From Bacteroidota bacterium (GTDB lineage: Bacteria > Bacteroidota > Ignavibacteria > Ignavibacteriales > Melioribacteraceae), in assembly GCA_021824635.1 (NCBI GenBank), contig JAKAKD010000030.1, forward strand, positions 186,001-250,000: 64,000 nt of DNA, written 5' to 3'. The notes beneath the pieces were generated by a model. It saw only the letters and a program-made list of their open reading frames with translations. It had not been told where the DNA came from and made no database searches. Both the position numbers and the translations under genes were made by a program. Position 1 is the stretch's first letter; each line of letters starts with the position of its first letter. Shown here in pieces: positions 16,546-24,858 of the stretch.

Positions 16546-17870
16546 TATTTATTTTCGATTTCAATTCTGTGCAGATGATCAAATATCATGTGATTGATCT
16601 GCTCTTTCAACGGTTCAATTTTTATCGTCTCAATTACATCATTCGCAAATGCTCTAATCAGCATTGATTTAGCCAGCTCTTGCGGCACACCACGCGAGCG
16701 AATGTAAAACTCTGAAGTCTCATCAAGATGACCGACTGTTGCACCATGAGAACACTTAACATCATCGGCAAAAATTTCAAGCTGCGGTTTTGTATCAATG
16801 GTTGCCGACTTTGAGAGCAAAATTGTTTTGTTCTGCTGATATGCGTTTGTCTTTTGCGCGTCCTGGCGGACAATAATTTTTCCGTTGAATACGCCGCGAG
16901 AATTATCGTCAAGTATTCCTTTATAAAGTTCATTGCTCATACAGTTCGGTTTCGCGTGATCAATGAATGTATGATTATCAACGTGCTGTTTCCCGTTTGC
17001 CATATACAAACCGTAGTAATGCGTTTCGGTATTCTCGCCGTCAAGCAGAGAATTTATATCGTTGCGCACAATCGCCCCGCCGAATGTTACATTGTAATGA
17101 TTAAACAGACTATTCTTTTTTTGTTGTGCCTGCACTTTTTCTATATGGTATGAATTTTCATTTTCGTTTTGAACTTTGCAGAGATCAACAATTGAATTTT
17201 CATCGGCAAAAACTTCTGTAATGATATTGCTGAAATAAACTTTTTCTCCGTAACCATTATAATTTGCTATAACACTGACTTGTGAATTTTTTCCGGCGAC
17301 AATTAAGTTGCGAGGAAGTGAAAGGACTAATTCATTTTCGCTGGTGTTGAGATACAAAACTTGAATCGGTTTCTCGAGCGCTATTCCATCTGGCACAATA
17401 ACAACAAGCCCATCAAGCGCATAAGCCGTATTCAAAGCGTTAAAGGCGTTATCAATCTTTGAAATTTTACTAACGTAACCGCTGATAAGTTCTGGATTTT
17501 CTTTTAAAATCTTTTTCAAACTTCCTACAATAACTCCTTTTGGAAGCAGACTGATTTTACTCAATTCTTCAGAGAAAAATCCGTTTACAAAAACCAATAA
17601 GTGGCAGTCAAAATCATTAAAAAGAAATTTTTTGATCTCTTCTTTGGTAAACTTTGGTATCGTTGTATTAACAGCCGGAATAAAATTTTGTTTAAGAATC
17701 GGAGAAACATTTGTGTATTTCCATTCCTCGTTCCGGTTTGTAGGAAAATCAAGCTCCGTCAATCTGTTCATTGCTTCTTTGCGTATCTCATTCAAAAATG
17801 ATTTCGATTGCCCGTTCAACTTCTTTTGAAACGTATTGAAATTTTCTATATAAAATTCTTTACCGGTCAT
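16545..17870 (-). CDS. sufD: Fe-S cluster assembly protein SufD
   Basis: A 441-residue SufD, partner of SufB and SufC in the scaffold complex. Family features are the helical N-terminus (RKEAMNRLTELDFPTNRNEEWKYTNVSPIL), the beta-helix core, and the C-terminal block FNGKIIVRQDAQKTNAYQQNKTILLS ... CSHGATVGHLDETSEFYIRSRGVPQELAKSMLIRAFANDVI, with the interface Cys/His in KCSHGATVG. Start set at ATG 17870 with GGAGAG just upstream; a GTG five codons earlier would overlap the end of sufC. Eleven bases separate it from sufC. Confidence 0.95.
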   Translation of the reverse strand: MTGKEFYIENFNTFQKKLNGQSKSFLNEIRKEAMNRLTELDFPTNRNEEWKYTNVSPILKQNFIPAVNTTIPKFTKEEIKKFLFNDFDCHLLVFVNGFFSEELSKISLLPKGVIVGSLKKILKENPELISGYVSKISKIDNAFNALNTAYALDGLVVIVPDGIALEKPIQVLYLNTSENELVLSLPRNLIVAGKNSQVSVIANYNGYGEKVYFSNIITEVFADENSIVDLCKVQNENENSYHIEKVQAQQKKNSLFNHYNVTFGGAIVRNDINSLLDGENTETHYYGLYMANGKQHVDNHTFIDHAKPNCMSNELYKGILDDNSRGVFNGKIIVRQDAQKTNAYQQNKTILLSKSATIDTKPQLEIFADDVKCSHGATVGHLDETSEFYIRSRGVPQELAKSMLIRAFANDVIETIKIEPLKEQINHMIFDHLHRIEIENK

Positions 17871-17881
17871 TATCTCTCCAA

Positions 17882-18646
17882 TCACGTGTTTTCAGTTTCT
17901 ACTTCTTCGGTCTTGATCCAATCGTAACCTTTTTCTTCCAGTTCAAGAGCTAATTCTTTTCCGCCGGATTTAATAATTCTCCCTTTATAAAGAACATGAA
18001 CAAAATCGGGCTGGATATAGTTAAGCAATCTTTGATAGTGTGTGATTACAAGAAACGCATTCTTTCCATTTTTATAAATATTAACACCGTCGGAAACAAT
18101 CCGGAGCGCATCAATATCAAGTCCGGAATCGGTTTCATCAAGAAGAACAAATTTTGGTTCAAGCATCAGCATCTGAAAAATTTCATTACGTTTTTTTTCG
18201 CCTCCGGAAAAACCGACATTAACGTAACGGCTGATAAGCGTTTCATCCAAACCAAGAATTTTTGCTTTCTCCTTAATCTTCTCAAGAAATTGTTTTGGAG
18301 TTAACTCCGCTTCGCCTTTATATTTTCTTATTTCGTTAAGCGCGGTTTTTAGAAATGTTGCGTTGCTTATACCGGGAATTTCCACCGGATATTGAAATGC
18401 CAAAAACATTCCTTCGCGTGCGCGTGTTTCAGTGTCTAATTCGAGAAGATTTTTTCCGTCGAATAATACTTCGCCGCCGGTTACTTCATAACTTTTGTTT
18501 CCGGTAAGGACATTTGCGAGCGTACTTTTTCCGGAACCGTTTGGACCCATAATCGCATGAACTTCACCGGCTTTAACTTCAAGATTGATTCCTTTAAGAA
18601 TCTCTTTTCCTTCTACATTGGCTTGTATATTTTTTATTGATAACAT
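17882..18646 (-). CDS. sufC: Fe-S cluster assembly ATPase SufC
   Basis: A 254-residue ABC-type ATPase that energises the SufBCD scaffold. Walker A is GPNGSGKST (about 34-42), the ABC signature is [11 protein letters not shown] (about 142-152), and Walker B is [12 protein letters not shown] (about 165-176), the E-T-D-S-G-L-D form being diagnostic of SufC. Start set at ATG 18646 (MLSIKN) with GAGGAAAAA before it; an in-frame ATG at 18682 would add 12 residues encoded by a dispersed repeat and is unlikely. Confidence 0.96.
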   Translation of the reverse strand: MLSIKNIQANVEGKEILKGINLEVKAGEVHAIMGPNGSGKSTLANVLTGNKSYEVTGGEVLFDGKNLLELDTETRAREGMFLAFQYPVEIPGISNATFLKTALNEIRKYKGEAELTPKQFLEKIKEKAKILGLDETLISRYVNVGFSGGEKKRNEIFQMLMLEPKFVLLDETDSGLDIDALRIVSDGVNIYKNGKNAFLVITHYQRLLNYIQPDFVHVLYKGRIIKSGGKELALELEEKGYDWIKTEEVETENT

Positions 18647-18654
18647 TTTTTCCT

Positions 18655-18691
18655 CAGTTTTCAGCTGCAAGCATTCAGCCATCAGCTTTAA
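18655..18691. repeat. Dispersed CAGCTGCAAGCATTCAGCCATCAGC repeat
   Basis: Words TTTTCAGCTGCAAGC, ATTCAGCC and ATCAGCTTTAA are inverted relatives of the AGCTGACGGCTAAAAGC words at 9222-9253. It fills most of the 64-base gap between sufB and sufC. Confidence 0.5.
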
Positions 18692-18710
18692 TTATAAATT
18701 TGCAATTGCT

Positions 18711-20198
18711 TTACCCGACGCTTCCTTCAAGACTTATCGCCAGTAATTTCTGTGCTTCCACGGCAAATTCCATCGGCAATTCCTTAAAAACTTCTTTACA
18801 AAAACCATTCACAATCATATTAACCGCGTCTTCGGTTGATATACCTCTTTGATTCAAATAAAATATCTGGTCTTCGCCAATCTTCGATGTAGTTGCTTCA
18901 TGTTCAACTTTCGCGGAATCATTTTCAACTTCTATATAAGGAAATGTATGAGCACCGCATCTGTCACTCATAAGCATTGAATCGCATTGAGTGTAGTTAC
19001 GCGCGCCCTCGGCATTCTTTCCAATTTTTATTAAACCTCGGTATGAATTGTTACTATGTCCGGCTGAAATACCTTTCGATACAACCGTACTTTTTGTGTT
19101 CTTGCCAAGATGAATCATCTTGGTACCGGTATCTGCTTGCTGATAATTATTTGTAACAGCGACAGAATAAAATTCACCAATAGAATTATCACCTTGTAAA
19201 ATGCAGCTTGGATATTTCCATGTAATTGCAGAACCGGTTTCAACTTGAGTCCAGCTAATCTTAGAATTTTTTCCTCTACATGCGCCGCGTTTGGTTACAA
19301 AATTGTAGATGCCGCCTTTACCTTCTTTATCGCCGGGATACCAATTTTGAACAGTGGAATATTTTATCTCTGCATCATCTAACACAACAAGTTCAACAAC
19401 TGCAGCATGCAATTGATTGGTATCTCTTATCGGCGCGGTGCATCCTTCAAGATAACTTACATACGCGCCTTCTTCTGCAATGATAAGAGTGCGTTCAAAC
19501 TGTCCGGTCTCTTGTGTGTTAATTCTGAAGTAAGTTGAAAGCTCCATAGGACAGCGCACGCCTTTTGGTATGAAGACAAACGAGCCGTCGCTAAATACTG
19601 CAGCATTCAAAGCAGCAAAGAAATTATCTGTGTATGGCACTACCGAGCCCAAATATTTTTTTACAAGTTCGGGATGTTCTTTAACCGCTTCTGAGACCGA
19701 GCAGAAAATTATTCCTTTCTCATTTAACGATGCTTTGAATGTTGTAGCGACAGAAACCGAATCGAATACTGCATCAACAGCAACACCCGATAAGAATTTC
19801 TGTTCTTCAAGAGGAATTCCAAGTTTTTCAAATGTCTTTAATAATTCAGGATCAACTTCATCCAGAGAGTTTAATTTCGGTTTCTGCTTAGGAGCCGAGT
19901 AGTAGCTTATATTTTGATAGTCAATTTTGGGATAATGCACATTAGCCCATGTCGGTTCTTCCATCTTCAACCAGTATCTAAAAGCTTTCAAACGCCATTC
20001 AGTCATCCATTCAGGTTCGTTTTTCTTTTTCGAAATCATTCTTACAACATCTTCGCTCAAACCTTTAGCGGCTGTCTCGGATTCAATATCAGTTACAAAT
20101 CCCCACTTGTATTCGGAACTTGTAAGATCATCCAGCACTTTCTTATCGTCGCTTATTTCTTCGGATGACTTTAGTTCTTTCTCTTCGATATTATTCAT
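18711..20198 (-). CDS. sufB: Fe-S cluster assembly scaffold SufB
   Basis: A 495-residue SufB, the main scaffold of the SufBC2D complex. Conserved family segments include [16 protein letters not shown] near residue 75, [13 protein letters not shown] (about 215-227), [28 protein letters not shown] (about 245-272), [11 protein letters not shown], and [22 protein letters not shown]...[19 protein letters not shown] near the C-terminus, with the Cys that helps build the cluster. It is first in the operon; 174 bases upstream separate it from the TPR gene and hold a promoter with a palindrome. Confidence 0.97.
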   Translation of the reverse strand: MNNIEEKELKSSEEISDDKKVLDDLTSSEYKWGFVTDIESETAAKGLSEDVVRMISKKKNEPEWMTEWRLKAFRYWLKMEEPTWANVHYPKIDYQNISYYSAPKQKPKLNSLDEVDPELLKTFEKLGIPLEEQKFLSGVAVDAVFDSVSVATTFKASLNEKGIIFCSVSEAVKEHPELVKKYLGSVVPYTDNFFAALNAAVFSDGSFVFIPKGVRCPMELSTYFRINTQETGQFERTLIIAEEGAYVSYLEGCTAPIRDTNQLHAAVVELVVLDDAEIKYSTVQNWYPGDKEGKGGIYNFVTKRGACRGKNSKISWTQVETGSAITWKYPSCILQGDNSIGEFYSVAVTNNYQQADTGTKMIHLGKNTKSTVVSKGISAGHSNNSYRGLIKIGKNAEGARNYTQCDSMLMSDRCGAHTFPYIEVENDSAKVEHEATTSKIGEDQIFYLNQRGISTEDAVNMIVNGFCKEVFKELPMEFAVEAQKLLAISLEGSVG

Positions 20199-20226
20199 TT
20201 TACATCTTTCAATTTAATAACTGGTT

Positions 20227-20260
20227 CAAAACTATTCTATCTTGAAAATAAAGTCAAGAT
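20227..20260 (-). promoter_or_regulatory. suf operon promoter with palindromic operator candidate
   Basis: On the minus strand ATCTTGA-CTTTATTT-TCAAGAT (20239-20260) is a perfect 7-8-7 palindrome that overlaps a TTGACT hexamer (20252-20257). TAGTTTTG (20227-20234) downstream matches the Bacteroidota -7 box TAnnTTTG at a suitable spacing. It lies 29 to 62 bases before the sufB ATG. A cluster-bound Rrf2 protein encoded at the operon end is the likely ligand, by inference. Confidence 0.5.
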
Positions 20261-20372
20261 TATAATTAAAACCATTTTCTGCTGAAAATCGTTCCAAAAC
20301 CGTATTAATTAGTGAGTTCGGATGGTTTATCTAGTGAAGTAGAATCGGAGAACCGTCTTTTAACATATTTAC

Positions 20373-21545
20373 TCATTTTTCATTCAATTTGGCAAGTATT
20401 TCTTTTACCCTCGTTTTATGACTTTCTGCAGTGCTATTTTTAAGAACCCAGTTAATATTATAGAGAGCTTCATTTGTCTTTCCGAGTTTTGAATACTCTT
20501 CTGCTAGTCTGACACGCGACCATGATTCCGTAGCCGGAATCAATTTAGAATCAATCAGTTCATTAAACACTGCAATACTCTTCGAATACTCACCAATTGC
20601 ACTATAATTATTAGCTAATGATAAATAAAAATGTGATACCTCTAATTTATTGATTTCGGAGAGTTCTTCCTTTTTTGCGTGTTCAATTTCATTACGTAAG
20701 TATTCATTTACCCTTTTATAATTCTCATCTGCTGGGATAGACCATGAAATCATCCTCTTGTACTTGTAGCGATTATTTGGAAATTCTTTCCCAAGTTGAT
20801 CACAGTATTTAATTGCCAGATCAAATTTCTTTTGCCGCAAATAAAGCTGCATCAGATACTCCATTGCCGCATACTTAGCGTAGTTACCATTATCGGCAAC
20901 TTTTTTTAAGTTCTCTTCCGCTTTTGATTCTGTTCCGCTTCTTCCTAAAATCCAAAGGATCGGTTTTAACCACCAGGGAACATTGCTTGCATAAAAATTG
21001 AAAACCCCTTCACTATAATAAACATCATTCCATTTAGGGTACATCTTCATCAATTGTTCATGATAATCCATTCCTTTTCTTCCCATAGATGCAGCTTTGA
21101 AGTTATCACCCTGATTAGCAAGATACATACCGATATAACCGTAAACCGCACCGGTATAAAAGAGAGCAACCGTATCGCGAGGATTTTTTTCAATTAGCTT
21201 ATCTCCAATTTTTGCCAATTCAATCAATTCAACATATGAACTGTTTAACAATTCTTTTGCTTGAGTTTTATATTCACTCCTGCCGTACGAATCTGCTATA
21301 TAGATCTGATATTCGGCTTGCCGAAAAAGAATCATAGCGTGGAAATATTTCCAAGTAAGAGCTTGTGGTTCTTTGGCTAAATGTTCGTCAACTATTTTAA
21401 AAGCTTCATCAAATTGTGAGTTGAACGTAAGTCTAATTACTTCATGAGCTGTGGTTTCATAATTCTGGGGTGATTGTTTTTGTGAAAAGGTGATTAGAGG
21501 AAATAGTAAAATCAAAATAATGAGGAGACTTAAAAACCGTGACAT
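20373..21545 (-). CDS. Secreted TPR-repeat protein
   Basis: A 390-residue exported protein. The signal peptide (MSRFLSLLIILILLFPLITFS) is followed by about 350 residues of helical pairs; several fit the TPR pattern, for example AVYGYIGMYLANQGDNFKAASMGRKGM, YCDQLGKEFPNNRYKYKRM and LANNYSAIGEYSKSIAVFNELID. There is no enzyme motif. Function unknown, probably a protein-protein scaffold in the periplasm or outer envelope. GGGAGGTG at the start is a strong ribosome site. It faces the suf operon promoter region but is on the same strand upstream of it. Confidence 0.8.
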   Translation of the reverse strand: MSRFLSLLIILILLFPLITFSQKQSPQNYETTAHEVIRLTFNSQFDEAFKIVDEHLAKEPQALTWKYFHAMILFRQAEYQIYIADSYGRSEYKTQAKELLNSSYVELIELAKIGDKLIEKNPRDTVALFYTGAVYGYIGMYLANQGDNFKAASMGRKGMDYHEQLMKMYPKWNDVYYSEGVFNFYASNVPWWLKPILWILGRSGTESKAEENLKKVADNGNYAKYAAMEYLMQLYLRQKKFDLAIKYCDQLGKEFPNNRYKYKRMISWSIPADENYKRVNEYLRNEIEHAKKEELSEINKLEVSHFYLSLANNYSAIGEYSKSIAVFNELIDSKLIPATESWSRVRLAEEYSKLGKTNEALYNINWVLKNSTAESHKTRVKEILAKLNEK

Positions 21546-21586
21546 TTTAACACCTCCCAGGTTATATTGTTATTTCTTCACATTTG

Positions 21587-22315
21587 CTAAATATTCCGTT
21601 GCCGCAGTATTTCAAACAGTAAAACACCCGTTGAAACCGAAACATTGAGTGAGTCAATTTTTCCCTTCATAGGGATTTTTACTAAGAAGTCGCAATTTTC
21701 GGAAACTAGTTTGCGGATTCCTTTTTCTTCATTGCCCATCACTAACGCCACCGGCATTTTGTAATCAAGTTGATTGTAATTTTTTTCGCCGTTTAGATGT
21801 GTTCCTACAATCCAAAATCCATTTTTTTTCAAATCTTCAATCGTGCGGACAAGATTGTTCACTTTGCAAATTCTAAGATGAGAAACAGCACCGGCAGAAA
21901 TTTTTTCTACTATTTCATTAATCGGTGCGCTTTGATTTGTGGTAATAATAACTCCGTCTACACCCGCACATTCGGCAGAACGCAAAATTGCACCAAGGTT
22001 GTGTGTATCCTGAATTGAATCCAAAAGAAGCAGAAGCGGTAATGGCGATGCTTTTGATTTCTCAATCAAGTCGCCAAGTTCAAAATATTTTTGTGTACTC
22101 TTTAGAGCAATTACTCCTTGAGCATTTTGTCCATCTTCAAGAGCAGAAAACTTTGGTGTGGCAAGTTGAGTAATCTTCACTCCTCTATTCTTTGCCGCTG
22201 AGAATATTTGGTTGATAATATCGCCGTGTTGACCGAATGAAATATAGACAACCTCAATCTCCACCTCGGATTTTAAAGCTTCAAGAACCGGTTTTCTACC
22301 AAAGATTTTTTGCAT
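21587..22315 (-). CDS. rlmB: 23S rRNA (guanosine-2'-O-)-methyltransferase RlmB
   Basis: A 242-residue SpoU-family RNA 2'-O-methyltransferase. An N-terminal substrate-binding domain (IFGRKPVLEALKS..., 1-80) is followed by the SpoU knot with LLDSIQDTHNLGAILRSAECAGVDGVIIT (about 96-124), the Ser/Glu-bearing LVMGNEEKGIRKLVSENCD (about 192-210) and the C-terminal LNVSVSTGVLLFE (about 223-235). These three motifs define the family. The likely target is G2251 of 23S rRNA; other TrmH-type RNA substrates are possible. Same direction as hisS upstream. Confidence 0.9.
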   Translation of the reverse strand: MQKIFGRKPVLEALKSEVEIEVVYISFGQHGDIINQIFSAAKNRGVKITQLATPKFSALEDGQNAQGVIALKSTQKYFELGDLIEKSKASPLPLLLLLDSIQDTHNLGAILRSAECAGVDGVIITTNQSAPINEIVEKISAGAVSHLRICKVNNLVRTIEDLKKNGFWIVGTHLNGEKNYNQLDYKMPVALVMGNEEKGIRKLVSENCDFLVKIPMKGKIDSLNVSVSTGVLLFEILRQRNI

Positions 22316-22330
22316 ATTGAATCAATATAG

Positions 22331-22373
22331 ATTCCGGATCGCACTCGCTTTGCTCGTTTGTCCGGAATGACAG
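22331..22373. repeat. ATTCCGGA...TCCGGAAT hairpin repeat
   Basis: ATTCCGGA (22331-22338) and TCCGGAAT (22361-22368) are exact complements around CGCACTCGCTTTGCTCG. The inner CACTCGCTTTGCTCG words recall the repeat at 12867-12930. It lies between rlmB and the 171-residue gene. Confidence 0.55.
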
Positions 22374-22377
22374 TTAA

Positions 22378-22893
22378 TTACTTTTCTGAAAATGTAAATT
22401 CTTCTTCTGCAACTTCAAATTGGCAGAAGAGACGATTGTTTTTCTTTTTTGGTTTGTATTGCTTAGTCAACAAAATTTCTTTTTTGTAACTGTTAAAATG
22501 AAATTCACCGGTATTGACAGCGCCATCTTGTTTTACAACATTCACAACATAGTCACCTACTAAATCTTGAAAGCACAATTCTGTTCTTGCCGGCTGAACC
22601 AATGGAACTACGTTTGTTTTTGCCTTCAAACCCATCAATACAAAATTGAAAATATTTTTTTCTTTAATTACATCAACGGAAACTTCATACGAAAAGCTTG
22701 TAAACTCAACTATTGTCTCAACGGCAAAGACACAGTATTGTTTTCCGGCTATATCATCATATTTATAAAATGCTTTGCAGAGATACTCGATTTTATCCGG
22801 CTTCTTTGTAGGAATTGCCGCGAGAGCAGTATGTGCTTTCTTTTTTCTTGTCTTAGGAATTTTAGGAATGCTTTTAGGTTTTTTTAGAGACAA
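22378..22893 (-). CDS. Protein of unknown function downstream of hisS
   Basis: A 171-residue protein not recognised. The N-terminus is very Lys/Pro-rich (SLKKPKSIPKIPKTRKKKAH), the rest predicted beta-rich with several Cys and no signal peptide. The start must be TTG at 22893, because no ATG fits; AAGGAG ends six bases before it, supporting the call, and the TTG directly abuts the hisS stop TGA. Translational coupling to hisS is likely. It may be a cytosolic nucleic-acid-related protein, but this is only suggested by its basic tail. Confidence 0.65.
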   Translation of the reverse strand: MSLKKPKSIPKIPKTRKKKAHTALAAIPTKKPDKIEYLCKAFYKYDDIAGKQYCVFAVETIVEFTSFSYEVSVDVIKEKNIFNFVLMGLKAKTNVVPLVQPARTELCFQDLVGDYVVNVVKQDGAVNTGEFHFNSYKKEILLTKQYKPKKKNNRLFCQFEVAEEEFTFSEK

Positions 22894-24156
22894 TCAATTC
22901 TCCTTGATGCTCAAAAATATTTTCTCAGTATCACCCTTGCTAAAAATTTTCTGTTCTCCATTGCTCATATTTTTTAAGACTACTTCCCCGCGCGCAAATT
23001 CATCGCCGCCAATCAGCAGAACAAATTTTGAATTCGTTCTGTTTGCCTCTCGCATCTGAGCTTTTACGCTTCGGTTCAGATAATCAAGATCAACAGTCAA
23101 ACCTTTCCTTCTAAAAGTAACCGCAGTTTGATACGCAAAGTTTTCTAATCCCTTCTCTATTGTAACAAGGAAGAGGTCTAATTTCTCATCTTCTATAGAA
23201 AATGATTTTTCATTTTCGCAAGCAAGTAAAATTCTTTCTATTCCGGCAGCAAAACCGATTCCGGGAGTTTCTCCGCCGCCAAGTTCTTTAACCAAAAGAT
23301 TATATCTTCCACCGCCGCACAATGCACTTTGAGAGCCAACGCTTCCGCTCACAACTTCAAATGTTGTATGGGTGTAATAATCTAATCCCCGCACCAAACG
23401 TGCATCAATTTCAAAAGGAATATGTGAAGCGAGCAATGCTTGCTTTACTTTTTCGAAGTGCTCAAGACTTTCCTCATCGAGATATTCAATTAGAAGCGGT
23501 GCGTTTTCCATAATCTTACAATCGTTCTCTTCTTTGCTATCAAAGAGGCGTAGAATATTTGTCTCAAATCTTTTTTTACTTTCTACACTAAGTTTTTCGA
23601 AATGCGGTTCCAGATATTTTCTTAAAATATTTTTATAATTTTCTCTTGAAGATGGAATTCCAAGTGAGTTTATTTTGACCAGCAAATTTTTCAAACCAAG
23701 TCTTGCAAAAATATCGTATGCCATAATTATCATTTCGGCATCCAGAAGAGGATCGTTACTTCCGAGTGCTTCGGCGCCGAATTGATGAAACTGACGGAAT
23801 CTTCCCGCCTGAGGACGTTCCTGACGGAACATCGGTCCTACATAAAATAGCTTGTTAAGATTTTGTTTTTTATCCAACGAATGTTCTATGAATGCTCGTA
23901 CAACGCCGGCTGTCATTTCCGGTCTTAGTGTAATGCTATCGCCGCTTCGATCCACAAAGGTGTACATCTCTTTGCCAACAATGTCTGTTGCTTCTCCTAT
24001 TCCGCGGGCAAATAAAGTTGTCTCTTCAAAAATAGGAGTGCGGATTTCTTTGTAGTTAAAATTTGAGAATACCGATTCAACTATTGCTTGAAGGTAATTC
24101 CATTTGGGAATATCGGTAGGAAGTGTGTCACGGGTTCCGGTAATGGCTTTAATCAT
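22894..24156 (-). CDS. hisS: Histidyl-tRNA synthetase
   Basis: A 420-residue class II aminoacyl-tRNA synthetase that charges tRNA-His. It shows GTRDTLP at the start, motif 2 (FRQERPQAGRFRQFHQFGAEALGS, about 107-130), the His-specific LVRGLDYYTHTTFEV (about 256-270), motif 3 GIGFAAGIERI, and an anticodon-binding domain after about residue 325. Length is normal. It starts with ATG 24156, just 2 bases after the EIIA gene, and ends overlapping the next gene by adjacency. Confidence 0.97.
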   Translation of the reverse strand: MIKAITGTRDTLPTDIPKWNYLQAIVESVFSNFNYKEIRTPIFEETTLFARGIGEATDIVGKEMYTFVDRSGDSITLRPEMTAGVVRAFIEHSLDKKQNLNKLFYVGPMFRQERPQAGRFRQFHQFGAEALGSNDPLLDAEMIIMAYDIFARLGLKNLLVKINSLGIPSSRENYKNILRKYLEPHFEKLSVESKKRFETNILRLFDSKEENDCKIMENAPLLIEYLDEESLEHFEKVKQALLASHIPFEIDARLVRGLDYYTHTTFEVVSGSVGSQSALCGGGRYNLLVKELGGGETPGIGFAAGIERILLACENEKSFSIEDEKLDLFLVTIEKGLENFAYQTAVTFRRKGLTVDLDYLNRSVKAQMREANRTNSKFVLLIGGDEFARGEVVLKNMSNGEQKIFSKGDTEKIFLSIKEN

Positions 24157-24158
24157 AA

Positions 24159-24632
24159 TTAGACTGCGTCAAAATATTGTTTCTCTTCTTGCTCAAATAA
24201 CGAAAAAATTTCTTCTGAAGTTTTAGCATTAGCCAAACTTTCCCGGAATTCATCTTTGTTCATCATCCGTGAGATGCGGCTGAGCAGTTTAATGTGCGGA
24301 CCGACCATATTTTCCTTTCCAACGAGAAGAAAAATAATATTAACCGGCTGTTCATCAAGAGCTTGAAAATCAAGCGGCTTATCAAGTTTACCAAAAGCGG
24401 CAATAATTTCATTTACACTGTTTGTTTTTGCATGAGGAATTGCAAAACCTTTGCCAACACCTGTTGACATAATTTTTTCTCTTTCATGTACTGAGTGCCT
24501 CAGACTTTCAAGATCATTTACACGTTCATCGTCTTTGAAGAGATTAATGAGTTCGTCAATTACCTCGGTTTTTGTAGTTCCCTGTAATGACGGTATAATT
24601 TTTTCGACACTGAGAATTTCACAGATTTTCAT
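24159..24632 (-). CDS. PTS EIIA domain protein, PtsN-like
   Basis: A 157-residue EIIA (fructose/nitrogen type) domain. The phosphorylatable His lies in GKGFAIPHAKT (about 62-72), and PVNIIFLLVGKENMVGPHIKLLSRISRMM is the usual second half. Such single-domain proteins (EIIA-Ntr) act in regulatory phosphorelays rather than sugar uptake. It is the first of a run with hisS two bases downstream, an unusual pairing, so any control of hisS levels is inference. No PTS permease is present in the window. Confidence 0.87.
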   Translation of the reverse strand: MKICEILSVEKIIPSLQGTTKTEVIDELINLFKDDERVNDLESLRHSVHEREKIMSTGVGKGFAIPHAKTNSVNEIIAAFGKLDKPLDFQALDEQPVNIIFLLVGKENMVGPHIKLLSRISRMMNKDEFRESLANAKTSEEIFSLFEQEEKQYFDAV

Positions 24633-24858
24633 TTAATATTACCAAATTTTCGTTATAGATTCTTGTCAAAAATACGCAAGGAGTTATCCTTAATCAAAAA
24701 AAAGTTGGATGGAACGGAATCAATTTTATATGAATTAACTCCTTTTTATTCTAAAATCAATATTCTTTTTAATTCAGACAGAGAATCCACCACTCGACTT
24801 TAATAAATTTTTTCTCAAAACAGATTTTATAGCGCTAGCGACTATCTTGGATTTCCTT

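Noticed and set aside
18647..18682. Twelve extra residues at the start of SufC from ATG 18682.
   Set aside because: They are encoded by the dispersed AGCTG repeat; MLSIKN has a ribosome site and normal family length.
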